Shown: positions 33,541 to 46,045, numbered from the stretch's first letter. The stretch is 64,000 bases of DNA from Voacanga thouarsii (GCA_026120185.1 JANUWF010001184.1:868001-932000), one strand, 5' to 3'. Notes: generated by a model from the letters alone, not told the origin. Translations and numbers: made by a program.

Positions 33541-35873
33541 TCACTCTAACCCTCCAAGACTAGTACCACTAATTTACCCCTAGCAAGTACTCAATGCTCA
33601 CCACTAGGTGCAATAATCAATTCCTATATTCACAACCTTTGAATACCCTGGCTTTGCAAAACGTGGTTTTCGCATAGAGTTTTCAAAATGTTTTAGTCAT
33701 AAAAAGAAAGAAAACCATTTTCTGCCAAAGTTGAGATTTGACAAAATCATTTAGAGGTCAAAATAACCATGTTCTCAATCCAGGTATCACAATTCAACAA
33801 TAACATTTCAGCATCATTTTGACATCATTTCAATATCGTGTCAACATCATTTCAACATCATTGCAACATTAGACTTGAAAACATGAGTAGCATTTATAGT
33901 TATGCAGGGACTTACTAAAATATTCCAATTAGTTAAACCAAAGCTAATGCTTGAACCCACTTTAAACTTCTTCCTTATCTAGAATTCAGTAATTCTATAA
34001 TCAGAATCTAAATACTACACATTGCCTAGCCACTTCCATTGCATGTAATAATGATTCCATATGATCCCATTATTTACATAAATCATTCATGGCATCTAAT
34101 GGATCAATTAATTAAACCACATCCATGACTTTCCCTTGATATTCAATTCATCATCACGCATGCATATACTCAATTCAAATTATCAACATGGTAACTTCAA
34201 TGTTCAACTATCATTAAATCCATTTAGTAACTCATTTGAATTAAAAGGTCTTATCTTACCAACATAGGAGAGATCTAGATCCAACATAGCAAAATATAAG
34301 AATGTTTTTAATCCATACAAACCTAGATTAATATTTGCACCATTGTTCACAACACTCTAATCTACTCTTACTTTTCAAGCTAAATTCCATATGTAACAAC
34401 ATCAGAATAAAATCAAACTCATTTTAACCAGTAGGGATTGAGTCTCAAATACCTCTTACCAAAACTAATCAAAGAAGCAGGATGACTCCTTAGTGATTGG
34501 TTAAGTTCACTTGAGAAGGAGAAATGATTGGTTTACCTTGATCTCATTGTTAGAAAGTCACCAGCAGTGGGAAGAAATCAGTCCCTCTTGACCGTGATTT
34601 AGGATAAGAAGAAGAGAAGAATTGAAGAAGAGTTGATGTAGGGTTGAAGAGTTGCTTACCTTAAGAATGGATTTCGATTTTAGTGGAGTTTGGGTGTGTG
34701 CTGGCCAAAATCTTGGAGAAGATAGGAGGCTACCTTTTTTATGTATTGGAGAGGTTTAGGGCTTGCTTGTCTACTGATTTGATGAAGAGGAATGATTAGG
34801 TTTAGGTGTTTTGATACGTAGAAGAGTTCCACCCTATTTTAGACTCTTGAACACAATAACAAGAAAAATGGTAGCTTTCGCCTCTTCATGGTTAAGCTGA
34901 ATTTGTGCAAGGTTTAGTAGAAGACTGTGGCTATATTTTGGTCCAAGGTTTGGCCTAAGAGAGAAGAAAAAGAGGTGGTTTTTGGTTCTGGCTTTGGCCG
35001 AAATTAAGAAGAGAAAACTGAGGTCTTTTGTGTGTTGTTTTTGGCTAAAACAAGAACAGAGTTTGAGAGCATTTATGGGTTGTAATTTTCGTGCATATGT
35101 GGGTGTATATTGTGGCCAAAACAATGGTAGAAAGAAAAGAGAAATTTTGGTATTATTTTGGCTAAATAAAATTTGATTGGTGGTAGGTTATCTTGGATAG
35201 AATTATCTCAAGCTTGAAGAGTTTAAGTTGAGCTAAACTAGCTATCAAGATAGCAGCTAGGTTGGTTGTTTTTCTAGAAAATTCAAGTAAAGAAAATAAG
35301 ATATTTAACCAAGAAATAATTTATTTGATACCCTAAATTATTTTAAATAAAATTATGTAATTAGAGGATAATTATATTTGGAGATAGAAAACTGGTTTTT
35401 AATAGGATAAAGTTGGAATTTCTTTTATTCTTCACCTTATTCTTGAAAATTCCATAAATCCAAGAGATAATTGCCTCAATTAAAAATCATCATTACCACT
35501 TTTATTTTAATTAAAATTCTTTAAAGAAAATTAAATTATGAAGACTTATCTCCTATTTAAAAGAGGCGGCCACCATAAGCATTCAAGATAAATATTCCTA
35601 TATTTTTTTCCTTAAAAAATCACCTAGATAATAGCTTTAAAATTTCAGATTTTGACATATTTAAAATACCCTAAAAGATTATGATAAAATATTAATCTAA
35701 TAGATAATAGGAATATAATTTGTTTTAATTCTTTTTGTCAAATAACCATGATAATCACACTCATATACCTTAGGTGTTGGGAATCTAAGATGGCAACAAC
35801 CCTAGGAATTTCGGCCAAAAGTAGAAAAAATAAGGAAAAATGAAATAAATTAGGGAAAAGAAAGAAAAGGCTT

Positions 35874-35946
35874 GCAAAAGTTGAGATTTGAACTCAAGTT
35901 ACCAGGAATTAAACATCAAGCTTTATCCACTAGACCACAATAACTC
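35874..35946 (-). other. tRNA-like segment in Tk-d LTR
   Basis: On the minus strand TGGTCTAGTGGATAAAGC is A-box-like and GAGTTCAAATCTC is B-box-like. The T-arm TTGAG / CTCAA pairs perfectly around TTCAAAT. It lies about 265 bp inside the LTR 5' end. Confidence 0.65.
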
Positions 35947-36212
35947 TTGTTCAAATATTCCTCAAATAAATTCCCTTAACTCCTACTCAACTTACTTCAT
36001 TTCTCGTCTATTAAATTCTGCTCAGTAAAAACTAAAGATCTACCATTTCAACCAACACAATTATATCCAAATAAATAAATTCATGCAATATCAAACAAAT
36101 AGATCACATATATTAATGAAAATAGTTCAAATTATCAAATGCAATACTTAAAGTGCTATGTTGTGCATGACTTTCCCCATGAACTAATGGTGGTTTTAAT
36201 CGGGGTATCACA

Positions 36213-36245
36213 TCCTCTCCCCCTTAAAAGAATTTCGTCCCGAAA
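36213..36245 (-). other. polypurine tract and pol end of Tk-d
   Basis: On the minus strand a CGGGACGAAATTC block (the usual FRDEI-type end of chromovirus pol) is followed by AAGGGGGAGAGGATG and then the LTR start. Confidence 0.8.
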
Positions 36246-36990
36246 TTTAGGGCATTATACTTTTAGAGCAATTCTGGATATTAACTTTTCAACCAGTCAT
36301 CTGTTTCCCATGTCATATCCTGAGTGTGTGATGATCCCACAGAATCTTCACTATAGGTATCTGATTATTCCGCAACATTTTAACACTTCGATCCAAAATC
36401 TTAATTGGTTTCTCGACGTAGCTTAGATCAAGCTACAATATTAGCATCTCTTCATTCAAAACATGATCCGATAAGGGTTATATTTCTTTAACTAGGACAC
36501 ATGAAAAACATCATGAATTCCAGATAATTCTTCCAACAATTCCAACTGGTATGCTATAGGTCCAATCTTCTCAATCACCTGAAATGGTCCTAAATACCTA
36601 GGGCTCAACTTCCCTCATTTAGGGTGCTTCAAAATCCCTCTACTAGATGTTACCTTCAAAAATGTTTGATCTCCCACTTGATACTCTAATTCTCTCCTTC
36701 TGTTATCTACATAACTTTTTTGCTGGCTTTGTGCTGCTTTCAATCATTCTCTTATCATCTTTACTTTATCCGACATTTTTCAATATTCACTTCACTAGAC
36801 TTGCTAATTGGTCCATCTTCTGTCCAACCCCAGTACAACGATACTTGACATTTCCGTTTGTAGGGTGCTATTCCAGTTTACGTTTGATGATTGTTGTTGT
36901 ATACTAAGTCAATATATGGTAAACAATCAAACCACGTGTCCCTAAAAACTAATATGCACGCTCTAAGTATATCTTCCAATATATACATAA
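36246..36990 (-). pseudogene. Tk-d chromodomain and integrase C-terminus, broken
   Basis: On the minus strand near 36415 the sequence YVEKPIKILDRSVKMLRNNQ and then IPIVKILWDHH is the chromodomain-like tail of a chromovirus. It matches the Tk-e tail near 51950. Such domains are thought to steer integration toward heterochromatin. Upstream integrase C-terminal sequence is hard to follow because of frameshifts. Confidence 0.7.
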
Positions 36991-37600
36991 CCTTGCTAGA
37001 CTATCCATCGGTCTGCAAATGTGCAAAAGTACATAGCTTTAGAGTTATTCCCGTTGACTCCTGAAACTTGGTCCAAATCTAGAAGTTAATCTAGGATCCC
37101 TGTTAGATGCAATGCTCGATGGTACACCATGAAACCTAACCACTTCCCAAATATAGGTTTTGACTGGCTTCTCTATTGAATCCTTAATATTAACTGGAAT
37201 GAAATGCGAAGGCTTAGTCAATCTGTAAAACACTACCTAAACAACATCATTCAAAGTCTTTCGCATAGGCAGTCCAATTACAAACTCCATCGCCACCTCT
37301 TGCTATTTCTACTTAAGAATTGGCAATGGTTGCAGAAGTCCAGTTGCCTTCTTGTGTTCCCCTTTCATTTTCTGACATGTCAAACAAGTTGAGACATATT
37401 GTATCACACCCTTCATCATTCCCAGACACCAGTAGGCCATCTTCAAGTCATGGTATATTTTCATCTCCCTAGGATGAATAGCATACTTATTCCTGTGAGC
37501 CTCATCTATTATCTTCTTCCTCAATACCTAATCGTCTGGTACATATATCTGCTCCCAAAAGTATAACACTTCTACTTCATGGGTTCAAAATTTTCCTCTT
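36991..37600 (-). pseudogene. Tk-d integrase, broken
   Basis: The HHCC zinc-binding end shows as YVSTCLTCQKMKGEH near 37400. The core follows as FIPVNIKDSIEKP near 37195 and VRFHGVPSSIASNRDPR near 37110, the second-Asp region. Frame breaks separate the pieces. Homologous to 50870-51560 of Tk-e. Confidence 0.8.
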
Positions 37601-38080
37601 TTGATTTCCTTTTATGTAAAGATTCAAAATTCTAGATTGCTCCACTGCACATCACCGATCTCCTGCCTCAACTCAGGTTCCAACTTTAGATTACACAAGC
37701 AGATATTTTCTTCTTTTACTTTCGTCTTTCGCTCCAAGAGTTTTTACACTATCTGAACTTCCTGCATTCTCATACTAGCCATTCTTACCTTCCAACTCAG
37801 TGTGTCAGCTACCACATTAGCTTTCCCCGGACGGTAGTTAATAGAACACTTATACTCTTCCAAAAACTTTAGCCACCTATACTGTCTTAAATTTAAATCA
37901 TTCTACGTAAATTGTACTTCAAGCTCTTATGATCTGTGAAGACTTCATACTCTACTCTATATAGGTAGTGTCGCCACTTCTTCAGGGCAAACACTGTCAC
38001 AGCAAATTCCAAGTTGTACGTCGGGTAGTTAACGTCATACGGCTTCAGCTTCCTTAAGGCATAGGCTATAACCTTTCTCT
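37601..38080 (-). pseudogene. Tk-d RNase H to integrase linker, degraded
   Basis: Minus-strand similarity to the Tk-e segment 50330-50860 is expected by position. Only short pieces remain readable and none forms a long frame. Confidence 0.5.
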
Positions 38081-38081
38081 C

Positions 38082-39340
38082 TTACATCAACACTGCCCCT
38101 AATCCTTCTTTGGAGGCATTTATGTACAAAGAATAAGGTTTACTCTCCTTAGGAAGACTCAATACTGGTACATACATCAATATTCTCTTAAGCTCTTGTA
38201 AACTCTTTTTGTACTTATCACTCCAGGCAAATTGCACGTCTTTCTTTAGCAATCGGGTCATTGGTGTAGCCAAAGTAGAGAAGGTCATGATAAATCGACG
38301 GTAGTATTTAGCCAATCCAAGAAAACTCCGAACTTCAGTTACGCTCTCCAATTATTTCCAATTAGAGACAGCTTCGACTTTTGCTGGATCACCTTAATAC
38401 TATCTTTAGATTTCATATGTCCAAGAAATGCCACTGAATCTTGCCTAAACTCATATTTGCTAAACTCATTAGCTTCTCCAATGCTAACTTCAAATGCTCG
38501 GCATGCTCCTCAGGACTTTTTGAGTACAACAAAATATCGTCAATAAACACTACTACAAACTTATCTAGGTATGGTTGGAAAACCCTGTGTATAAGATCCG
38601 TAAAGACGACAAGTTTTCCAACCAGGTATGGTTGGAAAACCCTGTGTATAAGACCCTGTGTACTCCAAATGGCATCAGCACGAACTCATAGTGTCCATAT
38701 CTAGTGTTGAAAGTTACCTTGGGTATGTCTTCCTCGTTAATCCGCACTTGATAATAACCCTACCGAAGATCCAACTTCGAAAAGTAACAAGAACCTTGTA
38801 ACTAATCCAACACTCATCAATCAAAGGCAAAGGGTACTTATTCTTAATCGTGAGGTTATTCGAACCCCTAGAGTCTATACACAACTTCAGTGTTCCATCC
38901 TTGTTCTTTCCAAATAATATCGGGGCTCCCCATGGTAAAGTACTCATTTTTATATATCCTTGCCCTACTACCACTTGTAATTGCTCATTTAATTCCTTCA
39001 ATTTTGCAGGTGCCATCCCATTGGGAGTCTTCGATATAGGCTCAACACTAGGAACCAAATCTATAGTGAACTCAATTTCCCACGGTGGTGGAAGGGATAG
39101 GAGCTCAGCCAGGAATATATCTATAAACTCCTTTACCACGTCAGTACTTTTCAAGGTGCATTAATCCTTTAGCTTATTGATTAGGTAAGCCATGTATCCT
39201 ACACAGCCCTTCTTTAGCATCTTTTGCGCATTCGTTCCCTCCATCGAGAATTTCAACTCTTTCACATTCTTTCCACTAAACTCCAATACATCACACCCTA
39301 GTCTAACAAACTACACCATCTTTATCTTATAATCTACTCT
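38082..39340 (-). pseudogene. Tk-d reverse transcriptase and RNase H N-terminus, broken
   Basis: The minus strand shows, in order, the end of protease (RLGCDVLEF near 39280), RT start with KELNEQLQVVVGQGYIK, WGAPILF and [15 protein letters not shown] (39050-38810), the catalytic box VVVFIDDIL near 38540, then RSFLGLAKYYRRF near 38325 and RNase H KPYSLYINASKEGLGAVLM near 38110. RT is damaged near 38567-38660 by an in-phase tandem duplication and loss of residues upstream of the catalytic box. At 39340 the gene is cut within the protease by Gy-1. Confidence 0.85.
38567..38653 (-). repeat. 57-bp tandem duplication inside Tk-d RT
   Basis: A 30-base block starting AGGTATGGTTGGAAAACC occurs at 38567-38596 and again at 38624-38653, offset 57 bp (19 codons). 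The segment that should encode the conserved Asn-Ala-Pro region is missing next to it. Confidence 0.85.
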
Positions 39341-40150
39341 TTGATATGATCTTGGGAAGCTCCAAAAATGTGGATTAAGCTTAAGAACAAGAACCCTAAC
39401 AAACTCACTTAAAAGAACACCAAAATATAAAGAAATTAACACTCTTGTGATACTGTAAATGTATCCTACTTCAAACGCACCTTAACACCCTAATATAACT
39501 AGAGATTAGAACACCAAGGATAGAAATTTGAAGACACCTAACTTAATCATATGAAACACACTAGGCAACCTAGCATATATAATAGAGAAGGAGTTGAGAT
39601 TATCCCTTAAGGTTTAGAGACAAGATTAAAGGTCGGACTAAATCCTTTGATTTAGTCTTAATATTTAATGGAATTACGCATGAGTATCACCCTCAGGAAC
39701 TCTCCCTAGAGAGAAAATCTAATTTGTCCTTCCCAAAATATCAAAGTTGTGTTTACAAGGCTATAATATGGTTTTTATATTCCCCAACCTAACCTAACTA
39801 ATTAGTAAACTAATCATGGAATTAGGTGGCATTGATACAAGTGTTGAGGCCCTGTTACATGCTATGAAATAAGTAAAAACATATTAAAAGTCATGGGAAT
39901 TTAATTGGGGACAAAAAATTGCAAAACAAGAAATTTGTGCAAAAATTGGGCAGTGTCCAAACCGGGCCAATGCCAGTTCTGAGGCCCCAGTCGATGCTAG
40001 CTGTGGCTTAAGTTCGAAGCTCCTTGCTTATAGAATGGGGATATTGCCAGGTATGCTTACTTAAGTCGGCATTGGGTATGGTCTGTTCGGTCTCTGCTGT
40101 TTTGCATTTCCAACTTCCTTGGCTTGATTTTGGAGCCCTTTTTGAACTTG
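39341..40150 (-). mobile_element. Gy-1: LTR-like end of a minus-strand Gypsy element
   Basis: Downstream (on the minus strand) of Gy-1 gag the sequence is non-coding and ends against Tk-d protease sequence near 39340. TATCAAAGAG at 39337-39346 (minus) resembles a tRNA-iMet primer site right after a CA. I read the stretch as the Gy-1 LTR. The upstream border is not visible and no target duplication can be found. Confidence 0.45.
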
Positions 40151-40789
40151 TATCATCCCAGCCTTTGCCTTGGGACTCTTAGGACTTGGTTGGTCAATAT
40201 CTTTGGCCCTTCATATGGTGTGTTGTTCCAAAGGGGCTCCAATCACTCTTTTCTTTGGCAGCCCTTTCTTCTTATATCTCTTGGTCATTGGTTTGTTGAG
40301 TTTGTTGCCTTCAAGATCTCCATGAATCCTCTTAAAAATCGTCTTTATCCAAGGTCTAATGAGTTGTGGCTTGGTCGCCCTTCCTCCTTCTTTGGATTGA
40401 GCTTTAGGCCTGGGGCGATTCCTATCATTTCCCCATTCTTGAAAAGGATTTGTACCCCATTATTCTCTATACTTTCTCTTTTCACTACCAACATTTTTTC
40501 TCTTATTTTACCTCCTCTCTCTTTTCTTTTCTTTTTTTTTCTTCTTGTTTGTCTCTCTTTTCTTTTTATCTCCAACTTGAGATGGTCACTATCCTCTCAT
40601 CACTATCTTCCTTCATTCCCTAAATTCTTATCTCTCTTCCTTCTTTCACCTCAACCTCTTATTCCCCCTTCTTTTGTCCTTCCCTCTTCTTTCCTTTTCC
40701 CTCATTCTTTTCTTTCTCACTCATCTTCTTCTTCCTCTCATATCCCTCTCTCATTTCATTTTCCTTTTCCCTCAAGATATTTCGATCTC
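40151..40789 (-). pseudogene. Gy-1 Lys/Glu-rich spacer after protease
   Basis: On the minus strand this purine-rich stretch encodes charged sequence such as EIKRKERQTRRKKKKRKERG (near 40570). Such a spacer follows protease in one plant Gypsy lineage. RT and integrase are absent. The pyrimidine-rich plus strand carries a 228-codon open frame that is a composition artefact. Confidence 0.55.
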
Positions 40790-41060
40790 TCAAAACTCAC
40801 TAGGGGATAAAGGAAGTAGAGGGATCTTTTTTCCATCTTTTCTCAAAGAATAAGTGTTCCTCCCTTCATGGACCATATCTCTATCAAACAACCAAGGTCT
40901 TCCTAACAAAATATGCCCTACATACATGGGAAATACATCACAAACCACTTCATCTTTATACTTCCCCATATCAATGGCAACCTTGACTTTTTTGTTCACC
41001 TTCACCTCTGCACAATTGTTCAACCATTGTAACTTGTAAGGTGTAGGGTGTTTCAAGGTT
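40790..41060 (-). pseudogene. Gy-1 retropepsin-like protease, partial
   Basis: The minus-strand frame PYKLQWLNNCAEVKVNKKV followed by IDMGKYKDEVVCDVFPM and HILLGRPWLFDRDMVHEG is a clear plant Gypsy protease C-terminal half. The upstream active-site region (near 41120) is interrupted by stops. Confidence 0.8.
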
Positions 41061-42544
41061 TCTATTCATAACTCCATCACTAATGTAGCACTAATCACAT
41101 TTTTACAACTACCTCCATCAATGAGGACACTACATGTTTTTTGCTGATTAGACACCTTGAAAAAATATATTCTCTCTTTGAGAATTTTCTCCTTATTCCA
41201 CACCCTCACAAGCATTTTCAACTACCATTGCTACTCCAAATAATGAACAAGTGGGTTCAATCACATTTTCCATTTTACTACCTTCTTCCCCTTCAAATTT
41301 TCCCTCCAATGCCTCTCCACATTGTCCCTCACTGGATGAGTTATTACCTTAGTCATTTATGAACATCATCTTCTTGTTTGGACACTCTTGGACGGAATGT
41401 CCATATCCTTGACACTTGTGGCATTTGATGTCCTTACACCTTTGTGATCCCTACAAGGCTTTACCTTTATCTATCGTCCTTTCATCTCTAGTCTTGGGGT
41501 TTTCATGTAAGGTTGGACTAGATGGCTTACTCCCACTAGCTTCATTCCTCATTTGTTTATACACCCCTTTCTAGTCAACCCTAATTTTTCTTCCTTTATT
41601 TTAGAACTCCCTCAACAAATTCAATACCATCATGCTCTACTCCTTCTTGCTCATTCTCCTCTAACACTCCCAACGAGTTTAACTCATCCTTTAAGAAAAA
41701 GAGAATATTGTAAAATTCCTTAGTCACCACATTTGTTGAGCTCAATGGATCCACTCCATCTTCTTTATTATTACCATGCTCTTCATCAATCTCATCATCA
41801 TTTTTCTCAACTTCTTCATGTACTACTTTATCATTTTGATCGAGCATTCCATGGCACTTGGCCTCATTTTCTAGCTTCCCTTTCTTCTCAAAACCTGTAA
41901 TTCATCTTCTTTTACTCTCATCATCACAGTTTGTTCAACCTTCTCAATTTTTTCTTTGTTTTCTTACATCTCATAAAATCTTTCATATTCTAATGTATTT
42001 GGACAATCAGCCTTTGTGCGCTTTGGACTACAACAAATCTCACAAGTCAATCCTCTACTACTCCTTTGTTGCACTATGGTTATAGTAGCTTAAGATTCTC
42101 CCATTTTTTCTTGTGATTCTTCTTCCTCCTTTAGTTGTTGTAGCAAACTTAGGCACCTATGGCTATAATGTCCATCACTCCTATTATTGTAACAATTTTA
42201 GCCTTTTCTCTCATGCACCCCTTCTTCCGGTGTCTTATGCAGTACACTCCTCCCGCTTTGTTTAACTTTTTTTGGACAATAATAGGAAGTGTTCTCAAAA
42301 CTCCTACACATTTTGTATTCACGCTCCCTCAAGTTCTTTTGCACCCTATGCTTTGTTATTTTTTGTCCTCCTCCCACATATACTTCCTTATTCTAATATT
42401 CCTCACTGCCATGTCCTGCTTCTTCATATTCTAAATTTTGTTCCTCAAAACTACTATATCCTCTCCACGCGAATAAGATTCTCCATTATTTTCACTTTCC
42501 CTACTACAATCTTCCATAGGATTCAAGTTCTCACATTCTAGATC
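41061..42544 (-). pseudogene. Gy-1 gag with CCHC knuckle, broken
   Basis: On the minus strand the knuckle CHKCQGYGHSVQEC lies near 41425 with correct CCHC spacing. Around it are acidic stretches (41600-41850, for example HEEVEKNDDEIDEEHGNN) and, farther upstream, AT-rich sequence with no clear capsid. The gene start and 5' LTR are missing because the Tk-e LTR begins at 42545. TSD candidate for Tk-e on this side is AGATC. Confidence 0.6.
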
Positions 42545-45296
42545 TGTGAAACCCCACCTAAAGCCAACTATAGAGTAAGGGGGATAGGATACATATCATA
42601 TCATTCTGCATAAAAATATACTATTTGAATGATTTTATGTGCCTTAGAATTATGGTTTATAGATTAAATAGCTTATTTATGCTTGCTGGATAGGAAAGGT
42701 AAAAAGGTAATTTTGCTCGAGGTCAAAATAGGAAGATACCCTAAAAAACCAGCTACAAACTGGGCCAAAGAAAGCAAAAAATTCGGCACCAAAAACCATC
42801 TTCATTCTAGGTACTTTGGAAGCATTGAAAACCAAAAAATTTCCAGCTTGGTTCCTCAAGGCAAAGGCCAAAAAGCTTGCATTTCAACCTATGAAAATTG
42901 GACCTTGTTCAGCTATGGACTGAACACAATTGACCTCCATACTAACCTTGAATGGTTGGACTCCATGATCACACCTCAAAAAACTCCTAAGATTACTCTA
43001 TCCAAAACTTATTAGAACTTCAAACTAATTCCAGAATTTTTGCTCCATTAAAACACTCTTGTAGCAAGTGATTGAACCAAAATTTCTCTGCCATTATAGA
43101 CTAAGTTTCGGCTAGCTTAATAACCTGAACAACCTCCATTCTTTGCATTAAGCCTAGCTTTTTCAGCCTTACACCATTGAAGAGCAAGAGACCTTCCATG
43201 GACAACCACCATTAACTAATCCTCTACCTCAAATAACTCCTCATTTTTCCCCATTTGAATATCAAAAAATTTGAACACTTCTCTCTCCTTCTTGCAGAAC
43301 TGAAACTCCTAACTACACAAGACCATTCATCCAACAACAATTCCAGAAATTCGCAAGACATTTTCTCTCAAACTCTCTCAAGAACACGAAGAACACACAC
43401 TTCGCCTCTTCAAGTCTAAACCTATCCTAAACACCTCCAATCACTCTCAAATACTCCAAATCATACATATTTAGTCCCTAGTCTTTATTTCTAGTTTTTA
43501 TAACTTGAATTCATGCAAACTAGAATTTTCGAAAGAATCAAAACCATTTTTTTTTTATTGACGGTTCCAAGAACATCAAAAAGTAAAACAAGAACGACCT
43601 TCTTGTTATTTTTCTTCTACTCAACTTTTAATGTTCCATTCTAATACCCTTCATCTCTCTCACTCTCTTGGCCGAATTGGTGATGATCAACCGTGGCTGT
43701 TTTTTTGGTACCAGTAAAAGCTCTCAAACGCGTGGACTTTCACTAATCAAGAAACGTGCATCAAGTGATTATCTATCAAGTATTTCTTCTTAAATCTTCC
43801 TTTTAATTTCTAAATTCATGTCTCTTAGATGTTGATAGGAATATTGAATATAAATGGGGGTTGAATATATGTATGTGGATGAAGGGGATAGAGTTAGGAC
43901 ATGAAAGTTGAAATTTATGATTACATCTCATGGATTTTTCTTTTTAAATCAATATATGTGTATCATGCTTAGGAGATTTATAGATCTTTGATGCATGTTA
44001 GATGTGATGACACCAATGGTGATTAGGCCTTTATGTTCTTAATCTTCAATGAAGTCATGAATGATGATTATACGTAGTAGGAGATTGGCAATGTGCTAGT
44101 ATGTGTTAATTCAAGTATATGTTCAAGAATGGATTAGCTTATTATTTAATGTTTGAGAATATGTTCATGAATCTTTTCTAACAATAGGAAATCATGGTAA
44201 AAGATTATTTTCTTTGTTAATTCTAAGGTTATTTTTATTAAAATTTTTTATTACTTTAACTAGAATTACAATTATATTTACTCTAGGAAATTCGAAATTG
44301 CTGGGGAGGTTTGGAAATAGAATATTAATTAAAATATTGATATTTTTATTAGTTAAATAAATAAAATATTTTATTAAATATATATATAATATTAAAATTA
44401 ATTAATATCAAATAACCTTGTAGATCATAATAAGTAGCCTTACTAAAACTTTTACCTATATCCATAAATATTATTTATATGAAAATTTATTTATTATTTA
44501 TTATTTAAAAATTAAGTATAATACATTTACTATTAATTTTATAGGTTATTTATTATCTATTAATTATTAATTAAAAATTATAGTGTAATTTATTATTTCT
44601 AATAATAGTACTATTTAAATATTACCATTTACCAATATTATTTAAGACTTAGTATTATCCAATATTTAACACTAGTCTATTTATTAGCAATAATACTCAT
44701 AATTTATTATTTAAAACTATAACTTATTAGTATTTATTTTAGAACTCCTAGTTATTTTAACTCATCAGGCTAGATTTATTTTATAAAATACTTTATCAAC
44801 TAGTATTAAAGCCTAAGACATTATGGTCATGGTTAGTTGTGGTTGTGACTCGTTGAACTAGGAATTATTTATGTAAGGCTGGTATGATCCGAATGTTATC
44901 TTATGCCTTATGTTTACCTCAGGTGGGTTAGGTTGACCTTGGAGGATTTTTGAGTTCAAGAAGAGCAAAGGATCGGGTAAGTTCCTGCATGAAGTCATTT
45001 GAAGACCAAATGTGGCAAGCCAACTCATTGTATACGAGAACTTGTACTGCAAGCAATTATGGACAATTTCCTTTTTTTTTATTTTTTCAATCAAGCAAGC
45101 TAGTTAAAACTAAGCAATTGATTTTACACAAAACGCTAAACTTTGCATAAAACCAACTTGGCAAGAAGTTAGAAACCATAATTGCTATTTTCAAGTAAAT
45201 CATTGTACGATCACTTTTTCTCCCAAGTGGAACAAACAACATTGAGTACTTAATAAGGGTAGACTACTAGGATTAGTTTTTGAAGGGTTAGGGTAA

Positions 45297-45327
45297 GTCT
45301 CTCAATAGGTGGCCACCTCTCAGGGGT
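45297..45327 (+). other. hairpin 1 (Tk-e 5' LTR copy), weakened
   Basis: Arms GTCTCTCAA and CTCAGGGGT pair at seven of nine positions, three of them G-U. The interior AGGTGGCCACCT is a 12-base palindrome. This is the least conserved copy. Confidence 0.55.
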
Positions 45328-45524
45328 GAGTCCTCCCCAAAGAGGATGCCAGTCCTGTAGGTCACATCGGTCCGAGCTAGCAAGTTCAGTCAAGTAGACT
45401 ATGTGTTTCCAAAATGGACAACCGGTAAGTTTGGGGTGTAGAGATGGAGAAGTATCTCACCCAGTAGGCCGTACACATATCTTATGTCAGTATGCTCAAT
45501 GTGTGGCATTTTAATCGTTATATT

Positions 45525-45554
45525 GTCATGGTGCACAAAGTGTGGTGCCATGGC
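45525..45554 (+). other. hairpin 2 (Tk-e copy), covarying variant
   Basis: Arms GTCATGG and CCATGGC pair at all seven positions with one wobble. The third pair is C-G, where Tk-b has T-A and Tk-a has T-G. Confidence 0.6.
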
Positions 45555-46032
45555 TACCTTTTTTGAGTGGTTGTATTTATTGTGCACATGTATATTTTGA
45601 AAAGCAAAACATCACTCTTCATTTAAGACATTTATTTAATACTTGCCATCATTTTTTTTTATGAAACTTTTACAACGTACATATATGAACTATTTTACCT
45701 GAAACACTCAAAGTACACACGGGCTTACTGAGATTTTTATCTCAACACCTTTAATACCATGTTTTCAGGTCGATCCTATTGTGAAGGTCATTAGCTAGAA
45801 TGTTGCCTATGTTTTGAAGACTCTCTATTATTTTTTCTATGTATTACTTTTGAGAGACAGTAGCAGACATTTATTATTTTTGAATTTGTTCATGTATTGT
45901 TGAGTTGTAATAAGTTGAATTTTGCAGTATTTTTTTTATTTTATTTTGTGTGACCTAATTAGAAAGACATTTGTCCTGTGGACGGGGCGACATCCCTGGC
46001 CCTAATGGGCCTAGGTAGTGGGGTGTTACATG

Positions 46033-46045
46033 TGGTATTGGAGAC
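46033..46045 (+). other. degraded primer-binding site of Tk-e
   Basis: TGGTATTGGAGAC matches the Tk-b primer site TGGTATCAGAGAC with two changes. Confidence 0.85.

Larger units (their letters stand above)
33481..36212 (-). mobile_element. Tk-d: 3' LTR, proximal part (minus strand)
   Basis: It continues the LTR from 31738 and ends at 36212, where the minus strand reads TGTGATACCCCG. Net LTR length without Cp-4 is about 3.4 kb. It carries hairpin 1 (33510-33540) and the best-preserved tRNA-like T-arm of the window (35881-35897). Open frames at 34834-35176 are not gene-like. Confidence 0.88.
42545..46030 (+). mobile_element. Tk-e: 5' LTR (3486 bp, with internal deletion)
   Basis: It starts TGTGAAACCCCACC and ends GTGGGGTGTTACA, followed by a degraded primer site. 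Relative to the 3' LTR it lacks about 806 bp between GAAGAT (42731-42737) and ACCC, matching 52347-53152 of the 3' LTR; the lost part includes the tRNA-like segment. Over the first ~190 bases I count roughly 16 differences between the two LTRs, mostly transitions, so the insertion is old. It holds a CT tract, a donor-like site (GT at 44977) and both hairpins. Confidence 0.92.

Noticed and set aside
40124..40810. 228-codon open frame on the plus strand, rich in Leu, Phe and Ser, looking like a membrane protein
   Set aside because: It is antisense to the purine-rich Lys/Glu spacer of Gy-1. Pyrimidine-rich sequence lacks stops, so the frame is a composition artefact.
41858..42541. Several 75-91 codon frames on the plus strand
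   Set aside because: They are antisense to Gy-1 gag and are hydrophobic because of the T-rich strand.
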